The notes under the pieces: generated by a model
What the model was told of the DNA's origin: nothing
Seen by the model: only the letters and a program-made list of their open reading frames with translations
Databases searched by the model: none
Origin: Dehalogenimonas formicexedens
GTDB lineage: Bacteria; Chloroflexota; Dehalococcoidia; Dehalococcoidales; Dehalococcoidaceae
Direction: 5' to 3'
Length of the DNA stretch: 64,000 bases
NCBI RefSeq assembly: GCF_001953175.1
Contig: NZ_CP018258.1
Span: forward strand, 1,950,210 to 2,014,209
Program-made: the position numbers and the translations under genes
Shown here: one piece after another, positions 1-8,630 of the stretch
Numbering within the stretch: position 1 is the stretch's first letter
Layout: each line of letters begins with the position of its first letter

Positions 1-290
1 GAAAGGGGCGCACCAAGACCGAAGTCGACGAGATCATCCGCTGGCTAACCGGGTACAGCCAGATCGAGCTGGAGGCGGTTCTTGAAAAGAGGACCGACTT
101 CGAGACCTTCTTCGCCGAAGCGCCCCACCTCAACCCCTCCCGCACCCTTATCAAAGGCCTGATCTGCGGCATCCGGGTAGAGGACATCGAAGAGCCGACA
201 ATGCGGGAAATCCGCTTTATGGATAAGCTGGTTGATGAGTTGGCACAGGGGAAAGCGATGGAGAAGATTTTACGGCCGAAGACCTGTTAG
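1..290 (+). CDS. DUF2200 family protein, 3' fragment
   Basis: The window opens inside this gene; about 96 codons remain, ending with TAG at 288-290. The remaining protein matches my recollection of the DUF2200 family, short proteins of about 120 residues without an established function. Recognisable pieces are [18 protein letters not shown] near the left edge, a DFETFF segment, [20 protein letters not shown], and the closing [16 protein letters not shown]. The first partial codon (?GA) is compatible with the Arg that usually precedes KGRT. No partner gene is visible, and the next gene points the other way. The family call is from recall of the consensus, not from a search. Confidence 0.8.
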   Translation, partial: KGRTKTEVDEIIRWLTGYSQIELEAVLEKRTDFETFFAEAPHLNPSRTLIKGLICGIRVEDIEEPTMREIRFMDKLVDELAQGKAMEKILRPKTC

Positions 291-345
291 TATGATATAT
301 TCCTTCAAAGTTGGCATTTTACCAGAAGCCACACTCAGTCATTTT

Positions 346-873
346 TCAAATGTAGAAGCCAATTTTTTGTCTGCGACCTCTTCGTTTCGGAAGAGATATT
401 ATTCCAAGGAAGGTTAGAATCAACGGCATACCAACAATGCCCCAAAATGTATATGTATTCCACCCTAGTGGCGCGCTCATGTTGCGTGAATAGTCGTAAA
501 CAACGTCAATCGGATCTCCCTGTTTAAGTGGCTTATATAAATTATAAGAAAGCGAATGCGTTGCCGTCCACGATCTGCCATCGTTCGCTGTAAACGCATA
601 TGTAACGCGGTAGTCAGTTGAATACCTGCCTGTCGAGACCGCTTTCGTGCTAACTACCACCGCTGTAGCATGTGTTCCTGTGTTTAAAAAAACAGCTTCC
701 TGAATATGCATATATAAGAAATATGAGAACCACGCAACAGCGCCAATAAAAAATAGTACAGGAACAACCATTGTGGGAAGATGGAAATTTGGGAAGAAAC
801 GACGTTTTTTCCTTTCTGTAGTGTTTACAACTTCGTAATTGATTTTTTGGTTAGTGCTACCAGCGGTCAGCAA
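346..873 (-). CDS. DUF3592-like membrane protein
   Basis: A 175-residue protein with a basic N-terminus (KKRRFF), one hydrophobic segment at about residues 34-53, an extracytoplasmic beta-rich middle and a second hydrophobic segment at about 143-160, then a basic tail. The middle has the DUF3592 pattern: alternating strands (ATAVVVSTKAVSTG, YRVTYAFTANDGRSW), then a Gly-Asp-x-Ile-x-Val-Val-Tyr-Asp motif. The function of DUF3592 proteins is unknown. The gene is clearly more A+T-rich than its neighbours, which suggests acquisition by transfer. It is convergent with the DUF2200 fragment and divergent from the surface protein gene. Confidence 0.65.
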   Translation of the reverse strand: MLTAGSTNQKINYEVVNTTERKKRRFFPNFHLPTMVVPVLFFIGAVAWFSYFLYMHIQEAVFLNTGTHATAVVVSTKAVSTGRYSTDYRVTYAFTANDGRSWTATHSLSYNLYKPLKQGDPIDVVYDYSRNMSAPLGWNTYTFWGIVGMPLILTFLGIISLPKRRGRRQKIGFYI

Positions 874-965
874 CTAGTGGAAAGGCGGGGCTATCCTCCC
901 CGGCGCCTTGTCGTTACAAACAGATGAGCGCAGGTGTTACCATCGTAATATTTCTAAAGAAATTG

Positions 966-994
966 GATACAGGCCGGAAAACTCGTGCTATAAT
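966..994 (+). promoter_or_regulatory. Sigma-70-type promoter of the TIG surface protein gene
   Basis: A perfect -10 TATAAT at 989-994 follows GATACA at 966-971 with a 17-bp spacer. Transcription would begin near 1001 and give a leader of about 45 nt with a strong AGGAGGG ribosome binding site at 1027-1033. Confidence 0.55.
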
Positions 995-1045
995 ACCGGC
1001 AAATTCGGAAGTACGTTTGGAATGTCAGGAGGGTAAAGCAGGCAG

Positions 1046-3163
1046 ATGAAGATTAAAACGTTGTTAAGGGTGTTCCCCGCTCTGATAATTGCTGCGTCGA
1101 TCGCGATCGGAGTGTTCATTTCTCCGGTGTCCGCGGTTAGTTCGGCACCGATAACAGGACACGTAGGCTCCACGGTGACCTTTAGTACAGATCCGACCCC
1201 GGTAACAGGGACTAATTATACTGTCCATTTTATTGGTATCGATGCCGGAAACAACAGTATAAATGTGACCGTGATCCAGTCGACGGTTATACCGACAAAT
1301 GGATTCGTTTCCGGGAATTTCCCGGTTCCCGCAGTACCCAAAGGGAACTATAAAATAAGCGTGCTTGGGGATGGCAACCCGACAGCGGTAGATGTAGGTA
1401 ATTTTGCCGTAACTCCTTCGATCACATTATCCACAATCTCCGCCACGGCAGGAACGCCAATAATCGTTTACGGTAGCGGATTTGGAGCCAATCTAGCCGT
1501 AAACATCTATTTTGGGACAACCCAAACTACAACCGGTACCCCATTGATGACTGTGAGCACAACGCAGAATGTTAATGGATCATTCACTAGCAACCCATTT
1601 AATCTCCCTCAAACTCCTTACCTGCCTGTCCCCTACTACATAACTGCCTTCGACTCAGCATCGAATATCGCCAGCACCCAATTCGCCATTCTTTCAAGGA
1701 TTATCAGTCTTTCCCAAGAAGCCGGAGCTGTAGGCGATTCGGTTACTGTTAACGCCGACGGCTTCACCGCCCTTGGTTCGGTCAGTGTCTTCTTTGACAG
1801 CATCACCAACACCCCGCTGGTCACAGTGGCCGCCAACTCCTTGGGTGCCATTCCAGCCACAAGTATAGTGATCCCGCCTGCTACCAGAGGACAGCATACC
1901 ATTTATGTCCGGGACAACACCTACACCACGGTTTTTGCGCTAAAAGCCTTTACCATCAACCAGTCCAAGATCATCCTCAGCCCGGCCTCCGGCCCGGTTG
2001 GGACGGTAATGACGGTCAACGGCACCGGGTTCGCCGACAGCGTTGTCGTCGGATTCGAATTCGACGGCACGGCGATCACCGGCGCCACGGTCACCACCGA
2101 TACCAAGGGCAGCTTCTCCAAAACTATCACCATCACTAACTCACCCTCCGGCGTCCACGTGATAACCGCCAGGGTGACTACAGACGCCGCGATGTTTGCC
2201 CAGGCCAACTTCACGGTGTCCTCCAAGATAACCGTCAGCCCGACAACGGGCAAAACCGGCGACTCTGTCACCATCAGCGGCACAGGCTTCTATCCCAACG
2301 GTCAGATAACCCTGGCTTATGATGCCATCGCCCTGCCCACCGCGCCGGCCACGCTTACGGTCCTGCCCGACGGCACTTTCAGCGGCATATTCACCGTCCC
2401 CGGCGCTGTCGAGGGCTCCCATACCATCATCGCCGCCGACGGACTGGGCAACGTTGCCACGACAGCCTTTTCTTCATCCATAACCGCCAGCATCTCGCCG
2501 GATACATCGGCTACGCCGGGCTTTGTCGGCCAGGACATCACGGTCACCGGCAGCGGCTTCAAACCTAATGCGACTATCACCGTCAAGCTTGAGGAAAACT
2601 CAGTGGCCACCGGCACATCGAACACTTCCGGCGCTTTCACCATTACCTTCAAAGCTCCGGTTATCGCCAAGGGCGCCCATCCGGTGACGGTGTCAGACGG
2701 ACAGACGACCAAACCGTTCACGTTCACTATGGAAGGCACGGCGCCGGCCGGACCGACCCTGACCGAACCGGCATCCGGGATCAAGGCCAAGCAGCCTATC
2801 ACATTCACCTGGGGCGCCGTCACCGACCAGTCCAACCCGGTGACCTACAAACTAGAAGTGGCTACCGACGCCAACTTCACCACCCTTATCCTTTCCAAGG
2901 AAGGCCTGACCACCACCAGTTACACCACGACCGAGGCTGAGGAACTGCCGACTGTCTCAAAGAAGGTCCCGTACTACTGGCGGGTTATCGCCACGGACGC
3001 CGCGGGCAATGTCGGATCCCCCAGCACCGCCAATTCCTTCGTCGTCGGCTTCTCCTGGGCGGACGTCCCGGTGTGGGTGTGGGTGACCGTCGGCTTCTTT
3101 GCCGTGATCATCATCGGGGGCGGGGTGTACCTGCTGCTGATGAGACGCCGGTCTTCATTCTAG
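1046..3163 (+). CDS. Secreted surface protein with TIG/Ig-like repeats and C-terminal anchor
   Basis: 705 residues. The N-terminus is a signal peptide (basic MKIK, hydrophobic core to about residue 28, cleavage likely after SPVSA). The body is a series of 80-100-residue modules, each with the TIG/IPT-like pattern of a hydrophobic strand followed by GxxGxxVTVxGxGF (for example GPVGTVMTVNGTGF, GKTGDSVTISGTGF, VGQDITVTGSGF). A fibronectin-III-like domain at about 560-660 follows (TYKLEVATDANF, PYYWRVIATD), then one transmembrane helix at about 674-698 and the basic tail RRRSSF. The protein is probably anchored by its C-terminus facing outward. Ser, Thr and Val are abundant. It resembles the large protein at 30468-33572 in its C-terminal architecture. 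Its role (S-layer, adhesion) is inference. Confidence 0.75.
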   Translation: MKIKTLLRVFPALIIAASIAIGVFISPVSAVSSAPITGHVGSTVTFSTDPTPVTGTNYTVHFIGIDAGNNSINVTVIQSTVIPTNGFVSGNFPVPAVPKGNYKISVLGDGNPTAVDVGNFAVTPSITLSTISATAGTPIIVYGSGFGANLAVNIYFGTTQTTTGTPLMTVSTTQNVNGSFTSNPFNLPQTPYLPVPYYITAFDSASNIASTQFAILSRIISLSQEAGAVGDSVTVNADGFTALGSVSVFFDSITNTPLVTVAANSLGAIPATSIVIPPATRGQHTIYVRDNTYTTVFALKAFTINQSKIILSPASGPVGTVMTVNGTGFADSVVVGFEFDGTAITGATVTTDTKGSFSKTITITNSPSGVHVITARVTTDAAMFAQANFTVSSKITVSPTTGKTGDSVTISGTGFYPNGQITLAYDAIALPTAPATLTVLPDGTFSGIFTVPGAVEGSHTIIAADGLGNVATTAFSSSITASISPDTSATPGFVGQDITVTGSGFKPNATITVKLEENSVATGTSNTSGAFTITFKAPVIAKGAHPVTVSDGQTTKPFTFTMEGTAPAGPTLTEPASGIKAKQPITFTWGAVTDQSNPVTYKLEVATDANFTTLILSKEGLTTTSYTTTEAEELPTVSKKVPYYWRVIATDAAGNVGSPSTANSFVVGFSWADVPVWVWVTVGFFAVIIIGGGVYLLLMRRRSSF

Positions 3164-3181
3164 GGATTAATTTCTGAACCC

Positions 3182-3215
3182 AAAGAAGCCCCCGATTACC
3201 GGGGGCTTCTTTTTT
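3182..3215 (+). terminator. Rho-independent terminator after the surface protein gene
   Basis: A stem of 10 or more bp (AGAAGCCCCC paired with GGGGGCTTCT) with a short loop is followed by a T-run. It lies just downstream of the stop at 3163. Confidence 0.9.
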
Positions 3216-3342
3216 GCCCGCTGATTCGCGTCCGCCCGGTTCGCCTGAGATCGATTTAACCGGTTGTTGAAGTCCGGAGTATAATGTTACGTACTCTTCT
3301 CCATGATCCTTGTAACCCCGAATCCGGAGAACGGAGACCCGT

Positions 3343-6024
3343 TTGGAAACCCTCAGGCAAAGCGGAATCGACATTATCGGCAACGTGCCCTGGGGCACGC
3401 GTTTCTGTCAGTTCTATCAATCCAGGCAAGACCTGATCGACACTCTGGTGCCGTATTTCCGGTCGGGGCTTGAAAACAACGAGTTCTGCATGTGGATCAC
3501 CTCCGAACCCCTGGATGTCGCCGAGGCTAAAGCCGCCCTGTCCGAAGCGGTACCCGACCTGGATTCAAGGATCGCCTCCGGCCAGATCGAGATCCTGTCG
3601 CACCGGGACTGGTATCTGATCGGCGGGACGTTCGATTCAAATCGCGTCCTGGCAGGGTGGGTCGACAGGCTGAATAAAGCCCTCGACAACGGGTTCGAGG
3701 GGCTGCGGCTGACCGGCAACACCTTCTGGCTGGAAAAGGACGACTGGGACGGCTTTACCGATTACGAGCGCGCCGTCGATTCGGTCATCGGCCAGTACAA
3801 TATGCTGGCGCTGTGCACCTACTCGCTGGAAAAATGCGGCGCGACCGAGATCATTGACGTCATCAAGAACCATGAATTCGCCCTGATCCAGCAAAAAGGC
3901 CAGTGGCAATTGATCGAAAGCTCAGCCCACCGGGAGACCCGCCAGGCGTTGCAGCGGCAGCAGGAGCAGATCGTGGCTACCTACCGCTCGATGCGCGAGG
4001 GACTGTGCCTGCATGAACTGGTCTTCGATGATTCGGGGAAAGCCGTGGATTATCGCATCCTCGAGGTAAACCCGGCCTTTGAGTCTTTCACCGGCCTGAG
4101 CCGTTCCCAGTCGATGGGGAAAAAAGCGTCGGCGCTCTACGGCACCGGAAAGCCGCCCTATTTCGACATTTACGAAAGAGTGGCCTTAACCGGCAAACCG
4201 GAATCCTTCGAAACGTATTTCCCGCCCATGGGAAAGCACTTCAGCATTTCAGTCTTTTCGCCGGGCAAAAACCGGTTCGGCACCATCTTCAGCGACATCA
4301 CCGAGCGCAAGAGCCAGGAATCCAGCCAGGCCCTCCTGACCGGGATCCTCAAGATACTAAACCGGCATGACCCGCTCGAGGTGATTATCGGCGACACCCT
4401 CCGCCTGATCCAGAAGGCGACGGGCTTCGAGGCTGTCGGCCTGAGGCTGTCCATGGGGGAGGACTATCCCTATTTCGGCATCGAGGGCTTTTCCGATGAG
4501 TTCATCAGGGAAGAAAATTTCCTGTGCCGCAGGGGCGGCGACGGACAGGTCATCACCGGCGCGGACGGCCGTCCGAACCTGGAATGCACCTGCGGCCTGA
4601 TCCTTTCGGGACGCGGCCTTCCGGATATGCCTTGCTTTACGCCCTCCGGAAGCTTCTGGACCAACCATTCATCGGATCTGTTAGCCCTGACCCCAGAGGA
4701 GGACCCCCGGATTAAACCCCGTAACCGGTGCATCCACACAGGTTACATGTCTGTCGGCCTGTTCCCGGTGACGGCGGGTAATGAAATCGTGGGGCTGCTG
4801 CAGTTGAACGACCGGCAGCCGGGGCGTTTCACCCCCGACCAGGTGAGCTTCTTCGAGAGTATCGCCGCCAATATCGGCATGGCGCTGCAGCGGCTTTCGG
4901 CCGAGGAGCAGCTGCAACAGGCTAAAGGCAACCTGGAAGCCAGGATCCACGAGCGCACCTCGGAACTGGCGCGGGCCCACTCTTACGTACGAAGTCTACT
5001 AGAGGCTTCAGTGGATCCGCTGGTCACCATCAACCCGGAAGGCAAGATCACCGATGTCAACCAGGCAGCCGTCGAAGCCACAGGCGTTGAACGCGACATG
5101 CTCATCGGAGACGATTTCTGCGGCTATTTCACCGACCCCGAAAAGGCGCGGCAAGCGTATCTGAATGGTTTCGCGCAGGGGTTGGTGACCGGTTATCCGC
5201 TTACCATCCGGCGTGCAGATGGCAGGTTAATCGATGTTCTTTACAACGGTTCGGTTATCCGTGACCTGGACGGTAATGTCAGCGGGGTTTTCGCCGCCGC
5301 CCGCGATGTTACCGACCTTAAACAGGTCGAACTTGAACTCCGGGAACAGGTGGAGCTTCGCCGACGGGCAGAGGAAACGGCGCGGGCCCTGTCCAACCGC
5401 CTCATGGGCGTCCAGGAGACCGAACGCCGCGCCATCGCCCGCGAACTGCACGATGAGATCGGCCAGGGACTGACCGTGGCCAAGCTGATGGCGGGCCGGG
5501 CCGACCGGCAGGCCCCCGAGGAACTTCATCCCATCCTCAAGGACCTTTCCGACCAGATCGGCAACATCATCCGTGACGTGAGAAACCTTTCGCTGTCGCT
5601 GCGCCCCAGCGTGCTTGACGAACTGGGACTGGTGCCCGCCCTGGAGTCGTTGTTCAAACAGTTGCAGACCCAGGCCGGGCTGAAGGTATTTTTCGAATGC
5701 CAGCTGCTGCCCCAGATGCCCATCGACCAGGCCACCGGGGCTTTCCGCGTCGTCCAGGAGGCGCTGACCAATGTCCTGCGCTATTCCGGGGTCAAGGAAG
5801 CCTGGGTCAGCATCAAAAATGGGGGAGACAGGCTGTTCGTTGGCATCCGGGATAACGGCCGCGGTTTCGACCCTTCATTGCTGCAGCCGGGACAATCCAC
5901 GGGTTTGTCAGCGATGCGGGAGAGGGCGGCCCTCCTGGGGGGTAGTTGTGAGTGCGTTTCCGCCCCAGGCAAGGGGACGGTCATAACGCTGACCCTGCCC
6001 ATTAACGCAACCGTCAATCCCTGA
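3343..6024 (+). CDS. Cytoplasmic MEDS-PAS-GAF-PAS sensor histidine kinase
   Basis: 893 residues with no membrane segment. In order: a MEDS (DcmR-type sensory) domain at about 15-180; a PAS-like segment at about 205-320; a GAF domain at about 330-520 containing several Cys residues; a second PAS domain with PAC motif at about 545-665; a HisKA_3 dimerisation region with the phosphoacceptor in RELHDEIGQG (His703); and a C-terminal HATPase_c domain with DNGRGFD and GLSAMRERAALLGG. This is the NarX/DegS class, which signals to NarL-type regulators. The start is TTG at 3343 after a GGAGA-like site; no in-frame ATG fits as well. No response regulator is adjacent, so it is an orphan here. A possible -10 TATAAT lies at 3280-3285. 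The signal is unknown; in methylotrophs the MEDS domain is linked to one-carbon or dichloromethane sensing. Confidence 0.88.
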   Translation: METLRQSGIDIIGNVPWGTRFCQFYQSRQDLIDTLVPYFRSGLENNEFCMWITSEPLDVAEAKAALSEAVPDLDSRIASGQIEILSHRDWYLIGGTFDSNRVLAGWVDRLNKALDNGFEGLRLTGNTFWLEKDDWDGFTDYERAVDSVIGQYNMLALCTYSLEKCGATEIIDVIKNHEFALIQQKGQWQLIESSAHRETRQALQRQQEQIVATYRSMREGLCLHELVFDDSGKAVDYRILEVNPAFESFTGLSRSQSMGKKASALYGTGKPPYFDIYERVALTGKPESFETYFPPMGKHFSISVFSPGKNRFGTIFSDITERKSQESSQALLTGILKILNRHDPLEVIIGDTLRLIQKATGFEAVGLRLSMGEDYPYFGIEGFSDEFIREENFLCRRGGDGQVITGADGRPNLECTCGLILSGRGLPDMPCFTPSGSFWTNHSSDLLALTPEEDPRIKPRNRCIHTGYMSVGLFPVTAGNEIVGLLQLNDRQPGRFTPDQVSFFESIAANIGMALQRLSAEEQLQQAKGNLEARIHERTSELARAHSYVRSLLEASVDPLVTINPEGKITDVNQAAVEATGVERDMLIGDDFCGYFTDPEKARQAYLNGFAQGLVTGYPLTIRRADGRLIDVLYNGSVIRDLDGNVSGVFAAARDVTDLKQVELELREQVELRRRAEETARALSNRLMGVQETERRAIARELHDEIGQGLTVAKLMAGRADRQAPEELHPILKDLSDQIGNIIRDVRNLSLSLRPSVLDELGLVPALESLFKQLQTQAGLKVFFECQLLPQMPIDQATGAFRVVQEALTNVLRYSGVKEAWVSIKNGGDRLFVGIRDNGRGFDPSLLQPGQSTGLSAMRERAALLGGSCECVSAPGKGTVITLTLPINATVNP

Positions 6025-6074
6025 AGTCAGCCCATTTTTCCCGGAGCCAGCAAACATAATCCCAATCGCGGGAG

Positions 6075-6141
6075 TTGCCACTGCGCCTGTACACGGCAAG
6101 ACAACCGAATCAGGACGTTTACATGGGTGTGACAAATGACC
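6075..6141 (+). pseudogene. Degenerate partial copy of a GIY-YIG gene 5' end
   Basis: The reading LYTARQPNQDVYMGVTND at this position aligns with the start of the GIY-YIG gene about 106 bp downstream (YVYIMASQPNE then LYIGVTND). At DNA level both copies share GGCAAG, CAACC and the GTGAC(A/C)AATGACC block. The copy stops where the left palindromic repeat begins, so it is a truncated relic of a second element copy. Confidence 0.6.
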
Positions 6142-6150
6142 AACAACCTT

Positions 6151-6179
6151 GTCATTCCCCGCGCAGGCGGGGAATCCAC
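6151..6179 (+). repeat. Left inverted terminal repeat of the GIY-YIG element
   Basis: A 29-bp sequence containing the palindrome ATTCCCCGC-GCAG-GCGGGGAAT. It is the reverse complement of the repeat at 6477-6505 except at the palindrome centre, so the two define a roughly 355-bp unit. Confidence 0.8.
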
Positions 6180-6185
6180 ATTGCC

Positions 6186-6494
6186 ATGGATTGCACTACG
6201 TCTACATTATGGCAAGCCAACCCAACGAAACATCTCTACATCGGAGTGACCAATGACCTGATCCGCCGGGTTTACGAGCATCGGAATGACCTGGTCGATG
6301 GCTTCACAAAGAAGTATCGCGTACACATGCTGGTACATTTTGAACAATGCAACGACGTCACAGTGGCAATTTGGCGCGAGAAACGGTTAAAAAAGTGGAA
6401 CAGGGCTTGGAAGAAACAACTCATTGAATCTGATAATCCCGAGTGGCGAGACTTGTATCCCGAACTAGCAGGTGACGTGGATTCCCCGCTATAG
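6186..6494 (+). CDS. GIY-YIG nuclease-like protein, N-terminus probably frameshifted
   Basis: From LYIGVTNDLIRRVYEH onward this matches small single-domain GIY-YIG proteins of about 85-100 residues: the Arg of the RRVYEH helix, the REKRLKKWNRAWK segment containing the conserved Glu, and the NPEWRDLY tail are all present. The usual first strand (YVY-I-MASQPN) is encoded in the next frame from TTG at 6191, and one extra base near 6228-6232 (the GAAACATCTC stretch) separates it from the YIG strand. The product from ATG 6186 would therefore lack the GIY strand, so the gene is probably inactive unless the shift is a sequencing error. Its stop TAG at 6492-6494 lies in the centre of the right terminal repeat. 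The frame is open back to TTG 6075 through the relic copy. Confidence 0.6.
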   Translation: MDCTTSTLWQANPTKHLYIGVTNDLIRRVYEHRNDLVDGFTKKYRVHMLVHFEQCNDVTVAIWREKRLKKWNRAWKKQLIESDNPEWRDLYPELAGDVDSPL

Positions 6495-6505
6495 CGGGGA
6501 ATGAC
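6477..6505 (+). repeat. Right inverted terminal repeat of the GIY-YIG element
   Basis: GTGGATTCCCCGC-TATA-GCGGGGAATGAC mirrors the left repeat at 6151-6179. The centre TATAG supplies the stop codon of the GIY-YIG frame. Confidence 0.8.
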
Positions 6506-6524
6506 AAACCTTTGGGGGCGATGC

Positions 6525-6956
6525 TCAACGGCGAGTTGGTTTGCTCAGTGTTTCCAGGAGTGCCTCGAGTTCTTCCACGGCGCCCGGCGCGCCGGAGAAA
6601 CTGCCCTCAGCGTCGACGGTCAGATTCCAGAGTTTTTCGAGCCCCTCCTGGCAGTCTTTCTTATCGGCGTCGGCGTTCCATTGGATGCAGGATTCGGGCT
6701 TGAATTTGTGGACGCGGCAGAAGAAAACCCGTTTGTCCGGCTGTTGCTCCAGAAAAACGCAATGTCCCTCCCGGTGGCGCAGCAGCACCGTCCTCGTCCC
6801 CGGCCAGGCGCCGTCAAGATAATCGTTCTCGAAAATATCCCATTCAATTTTCAATTTTTCAGCGATGCGGTGCGCTTCATTCACCGTCATCTGGACCTGG
6901 TACTTGGAACAGCACACGCCGCAGCAAAAGCACTGGAAAGAACCTTCACCGGACAC
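6525..6956 (-). CDS. YkgJ-family Cys-cluster (zinc/iron chelating) protein
   Basis: 143 residues. The N-terminal CFCCGVCCSKYQV motif and later Cys residues (GHCVFL, VFFCRVH, PESCIQW, KDC) fit the YkgJ/UPF0153 family of small proteins thought to bind a metal through a CxxCxxCC-type cluster. No enzymatic role is firmly established for the family. The gene stands alone on the reverse strand between the GIY-YIG element and the universal stress protein gene, and a short hairpin (CCTGGG...CCCAGG) lies in its 5' flank near 6978-6994. Confidence 0.75.
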   Translation of the reverse strand: MSGEGSFQCFCCGVCCSKYQVQMTVNEAHRIAEKLKIEWDIFENDYLDGAWPGTRTVLLRHREGHCVFLEQQPDKRVFFCRVHKFKPESCIQWNADADKKDCQEGLEKLWNLTVDAEGSFSGAPGAVEELEALLETLSKPTRR

Positions 6957-7049
6957 ATGTCACCTCATATTAAAACGCCTGGGATTTCACCCAGGCCTGT
7001 CGACATCGACAGAAATATTATAGGTTAACCGATGGATGCTGTCATTTTC

Positions 7050-7080
7050 TTGCCACGGCGCAGGCAAACGATGTTATACT
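7050..7080 (+). promoter_or_regulatory. Probable promoter of the universal stress protein gene
   Basis: TTGCCA at 7050-7055 and TATACT at 7075-7080 are separated by 19 bp, which is slightly long. The gene starts at 7127 after a GAAAGG ribosome site. Confidence 0.45.
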
Positions 7081-7126
7081 AGCGATACAGGCGATCATTC
7101 GACTCTCTGAAGAAAGGTAAAGCCGC

Positions 7127-7987
7127 ATGATCAAAGAGGTTGTAATTCCCCTCGACGGCTCGGCGGAGGCGGAAATAACCGTCCCTTACGGCATGGCGCT
7201 GGCTCAGAAACTGGGCGCTCAGCTTGATTTTGTCAGCGTCGACGAAACCGGCGCCGCCGATACCGGCAACCTGTACCGGAATTATCTCCGCCACCTCGAC
7301 GAACGCTTAAAAGCCAAATATCCCGGCCAGCGAGCCTGGCAAACCCGCCTCCAGAACGGTAAAGCCGCCGAGGAAATCCTGCGGTTCATCGAGGAACACG
7401 TAGCCGACCTGGTCATCCTTTCAGCCCACGGGGCTTCGGGACGCGGCTCGGCGCTGGTAGGCAAGGTTGCCAACAAGATCATGACCGGCACCAATAAGCC
7501 GGCGCTTCTCATCAAATCTCCGCCGCCTGAGAATAGACCGCTCATCAGTAAAATCCTGGTTCCCCTCGACGGATCCGGCATTGGGCAAGCCGCCCTGGAT
7601 ATCGTCAGCCAGCTGGCGCCGGCCTTCAACGCCGAGGTTGTGCTTACCCAGGTTGTCGAACCCGTCCGGTACCTGCCGAGCGTTGACGGTATGGGCGCCT
7701 ATACCCTCCCCATAGATGACGCCGAGATCGAAGCGGACGCCACCACCTTTTTGAACCGCCGCGCCGAAGCCCTGCGCCAAAAGGGCATCACCGTGTCTAC
7801 GGTGGTCAAAACCGGGTCCGCCGCCGAACTGATCATGAATTATGCCCGGGATAACCAGGTGGACCTCATTGCCATGTCAACCCATGGCCTGTCCGGTCTG
7901 ACGCGGTGGGTGTTCGGTTCTGTCACAGAAAAGATTGTCGTTTACGGTACAACCCCGGTGCTGGTGGTGCATCCGCCGGGCGGATAA
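7127..7987 (+). CDS. Tandem-domain universal stress protein
   Basis: 286 residues made of two UspA domains, about 1-130 and 140-286. Each begins with the typical VIPLDGS/VPLDGSG strand-loop. The second domain keeps the nucleotide-binding loop (STHG-x9-GSVTEKIV) except that the first Gly is Ser. In the first domain GSV is replaced by GKV, so only one site may bind ATP. Such proteins are cytoplasmic and are induced by starvation or redox stress in many bacteria; the exact role is rarely known. It is monocistronic, followed by a gap to a convergent methyltransferase gene. Confidence 0.92.
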   Translation: MIKEVVIPLDGSAEAEITVPYGMALAQKLGAQLDFVSVDETGAADTGNLYRNYLRHLDERLKAKYPGQRAWQTRLQNGKAAEEILRFIEEHVADLVILSAHGASGRGSALVGKVANKIMTGTNKPALLIKSPPPENRPLISKILVPLDGSGIGQAALDIVSQLAPAFNAEVVLTQVVEPVRYLPSVDGMGAYTLPIDDAEIEADATTFLNRRAEALRQKGITVSTVVKTGSAAELIMNYARDNQVDLIAMSTHGLSGLTRWVFGSVTEKIVVYGTTPVLVVHPPGG

Positions 7988-8030
7988 ATCCGAAAGCACG
8001 AAGCACGAAATACGAAACAAATCCCCGTAC
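7985..8030. repeat. Degenerate AT-rich dispersed repeat (GCACGAA type)
   Basis: Short tandem words (GCACGAAGCACGAAATACGAA) resemble, in reverse complement, the stretch at 17706-17768. It belongs to the loosely related AT-rich intergenic repeats also seen near 19.4, 33.8, 35.7-37.1 and 57.6 kb. Confidence 0.4.
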
Positions 8031-8060
8031 CAATTTTTCGAAGACTAACGGTCCGGTGAC

Positions 8061-8630
8061 TTATTTTGCACCGGTCCCGTAATAGTGTTTCTCAGTCCAC
8101 ATGGCAGTCCGGAACATCTTGAAACCCGCGACTCCGAACATTGTCTCCATTCGTTCGGCAGATATTCGTATATTGAGCGGCGGGCCGTGGCTTTCATAAT
8201 CCGGCCGCCACTCTACTGCCAGTAAAATGCCGCCCGGTTTCAGGAGCCGATAGGCTTCAGCCAGCAATTTTTCAGGATGCCTGGTCTCGTGCAAAATGAA
8301 CGCCGTAAGGCAGAAATCCGCAATGCCGTTTTCAAGGCCGGTCCCGATGAAATCCGCTTTAATCGTAACCACATTCCCCGGTGGATTGCGGGACCCAAGG
8401 ATACCCAGCATTTCAGCGCTGTCATCAACGGCAAAAACTTTGCCACTGTCTCCGGCCATGCCGGCCAATGGCAGCGTAAATGTCCCGGTGCCGCATCCCA
8501 GGTCGACGCAGACCATTCCGGTTTTCACCCCGCCGATGTCGCGCAGAAGATCGGGAATCCTCAACTCTGCGATGCGGCCGGGATTATCCAGGCGGGCGGC
8601 TTTGGATATGTCAAAATGGGCGTCGGTCAT
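8061..8630 (-). CDS. Class I SAM-dependent methyltransferase
   Basis: 189 residues with the canonical Rossmann-type SAM site: motif I VDLGCGTGTFTLPLA at about 41-55, an acidic residue after the second strand (VFAVDDS), a motif III-like region, and LLKPGGILLAVEW at motif VI. It falls in the Methyltransf_11/25 group; the substrate cannot be told. Its ATG overlaps the stop of the upstream phospholipase-D-like gene in an ATGA (8627-8630), so the two are probably translationally coupled although their base compositions differ (this gene is G+C-rich, the partner is A+T-rich). Confidence 0.85.
   Translation of the reverse strand: MTDAHFDISKAARLDNPGRIAELRIPDLLRDIGGVKTGMVCVDLGCGTGTFTLPLAGMAGDSGKVFAVDDSAEMLGILGSRNPPGNVVTIKADFIGTGLENGIADFCLTAFILHETRHPEKLLAEAYRLLKPGGILLAVEWRPDYESHGPPLNIRISAERMETMFGVAGFKMFRTAMWTEKHYYGTGAK

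Noticed and set aside
232-417. Forward frame of 61 codons overlapping the DUF2200 3' end
   Set aside because: Out of frame with the supported protein and without a family.
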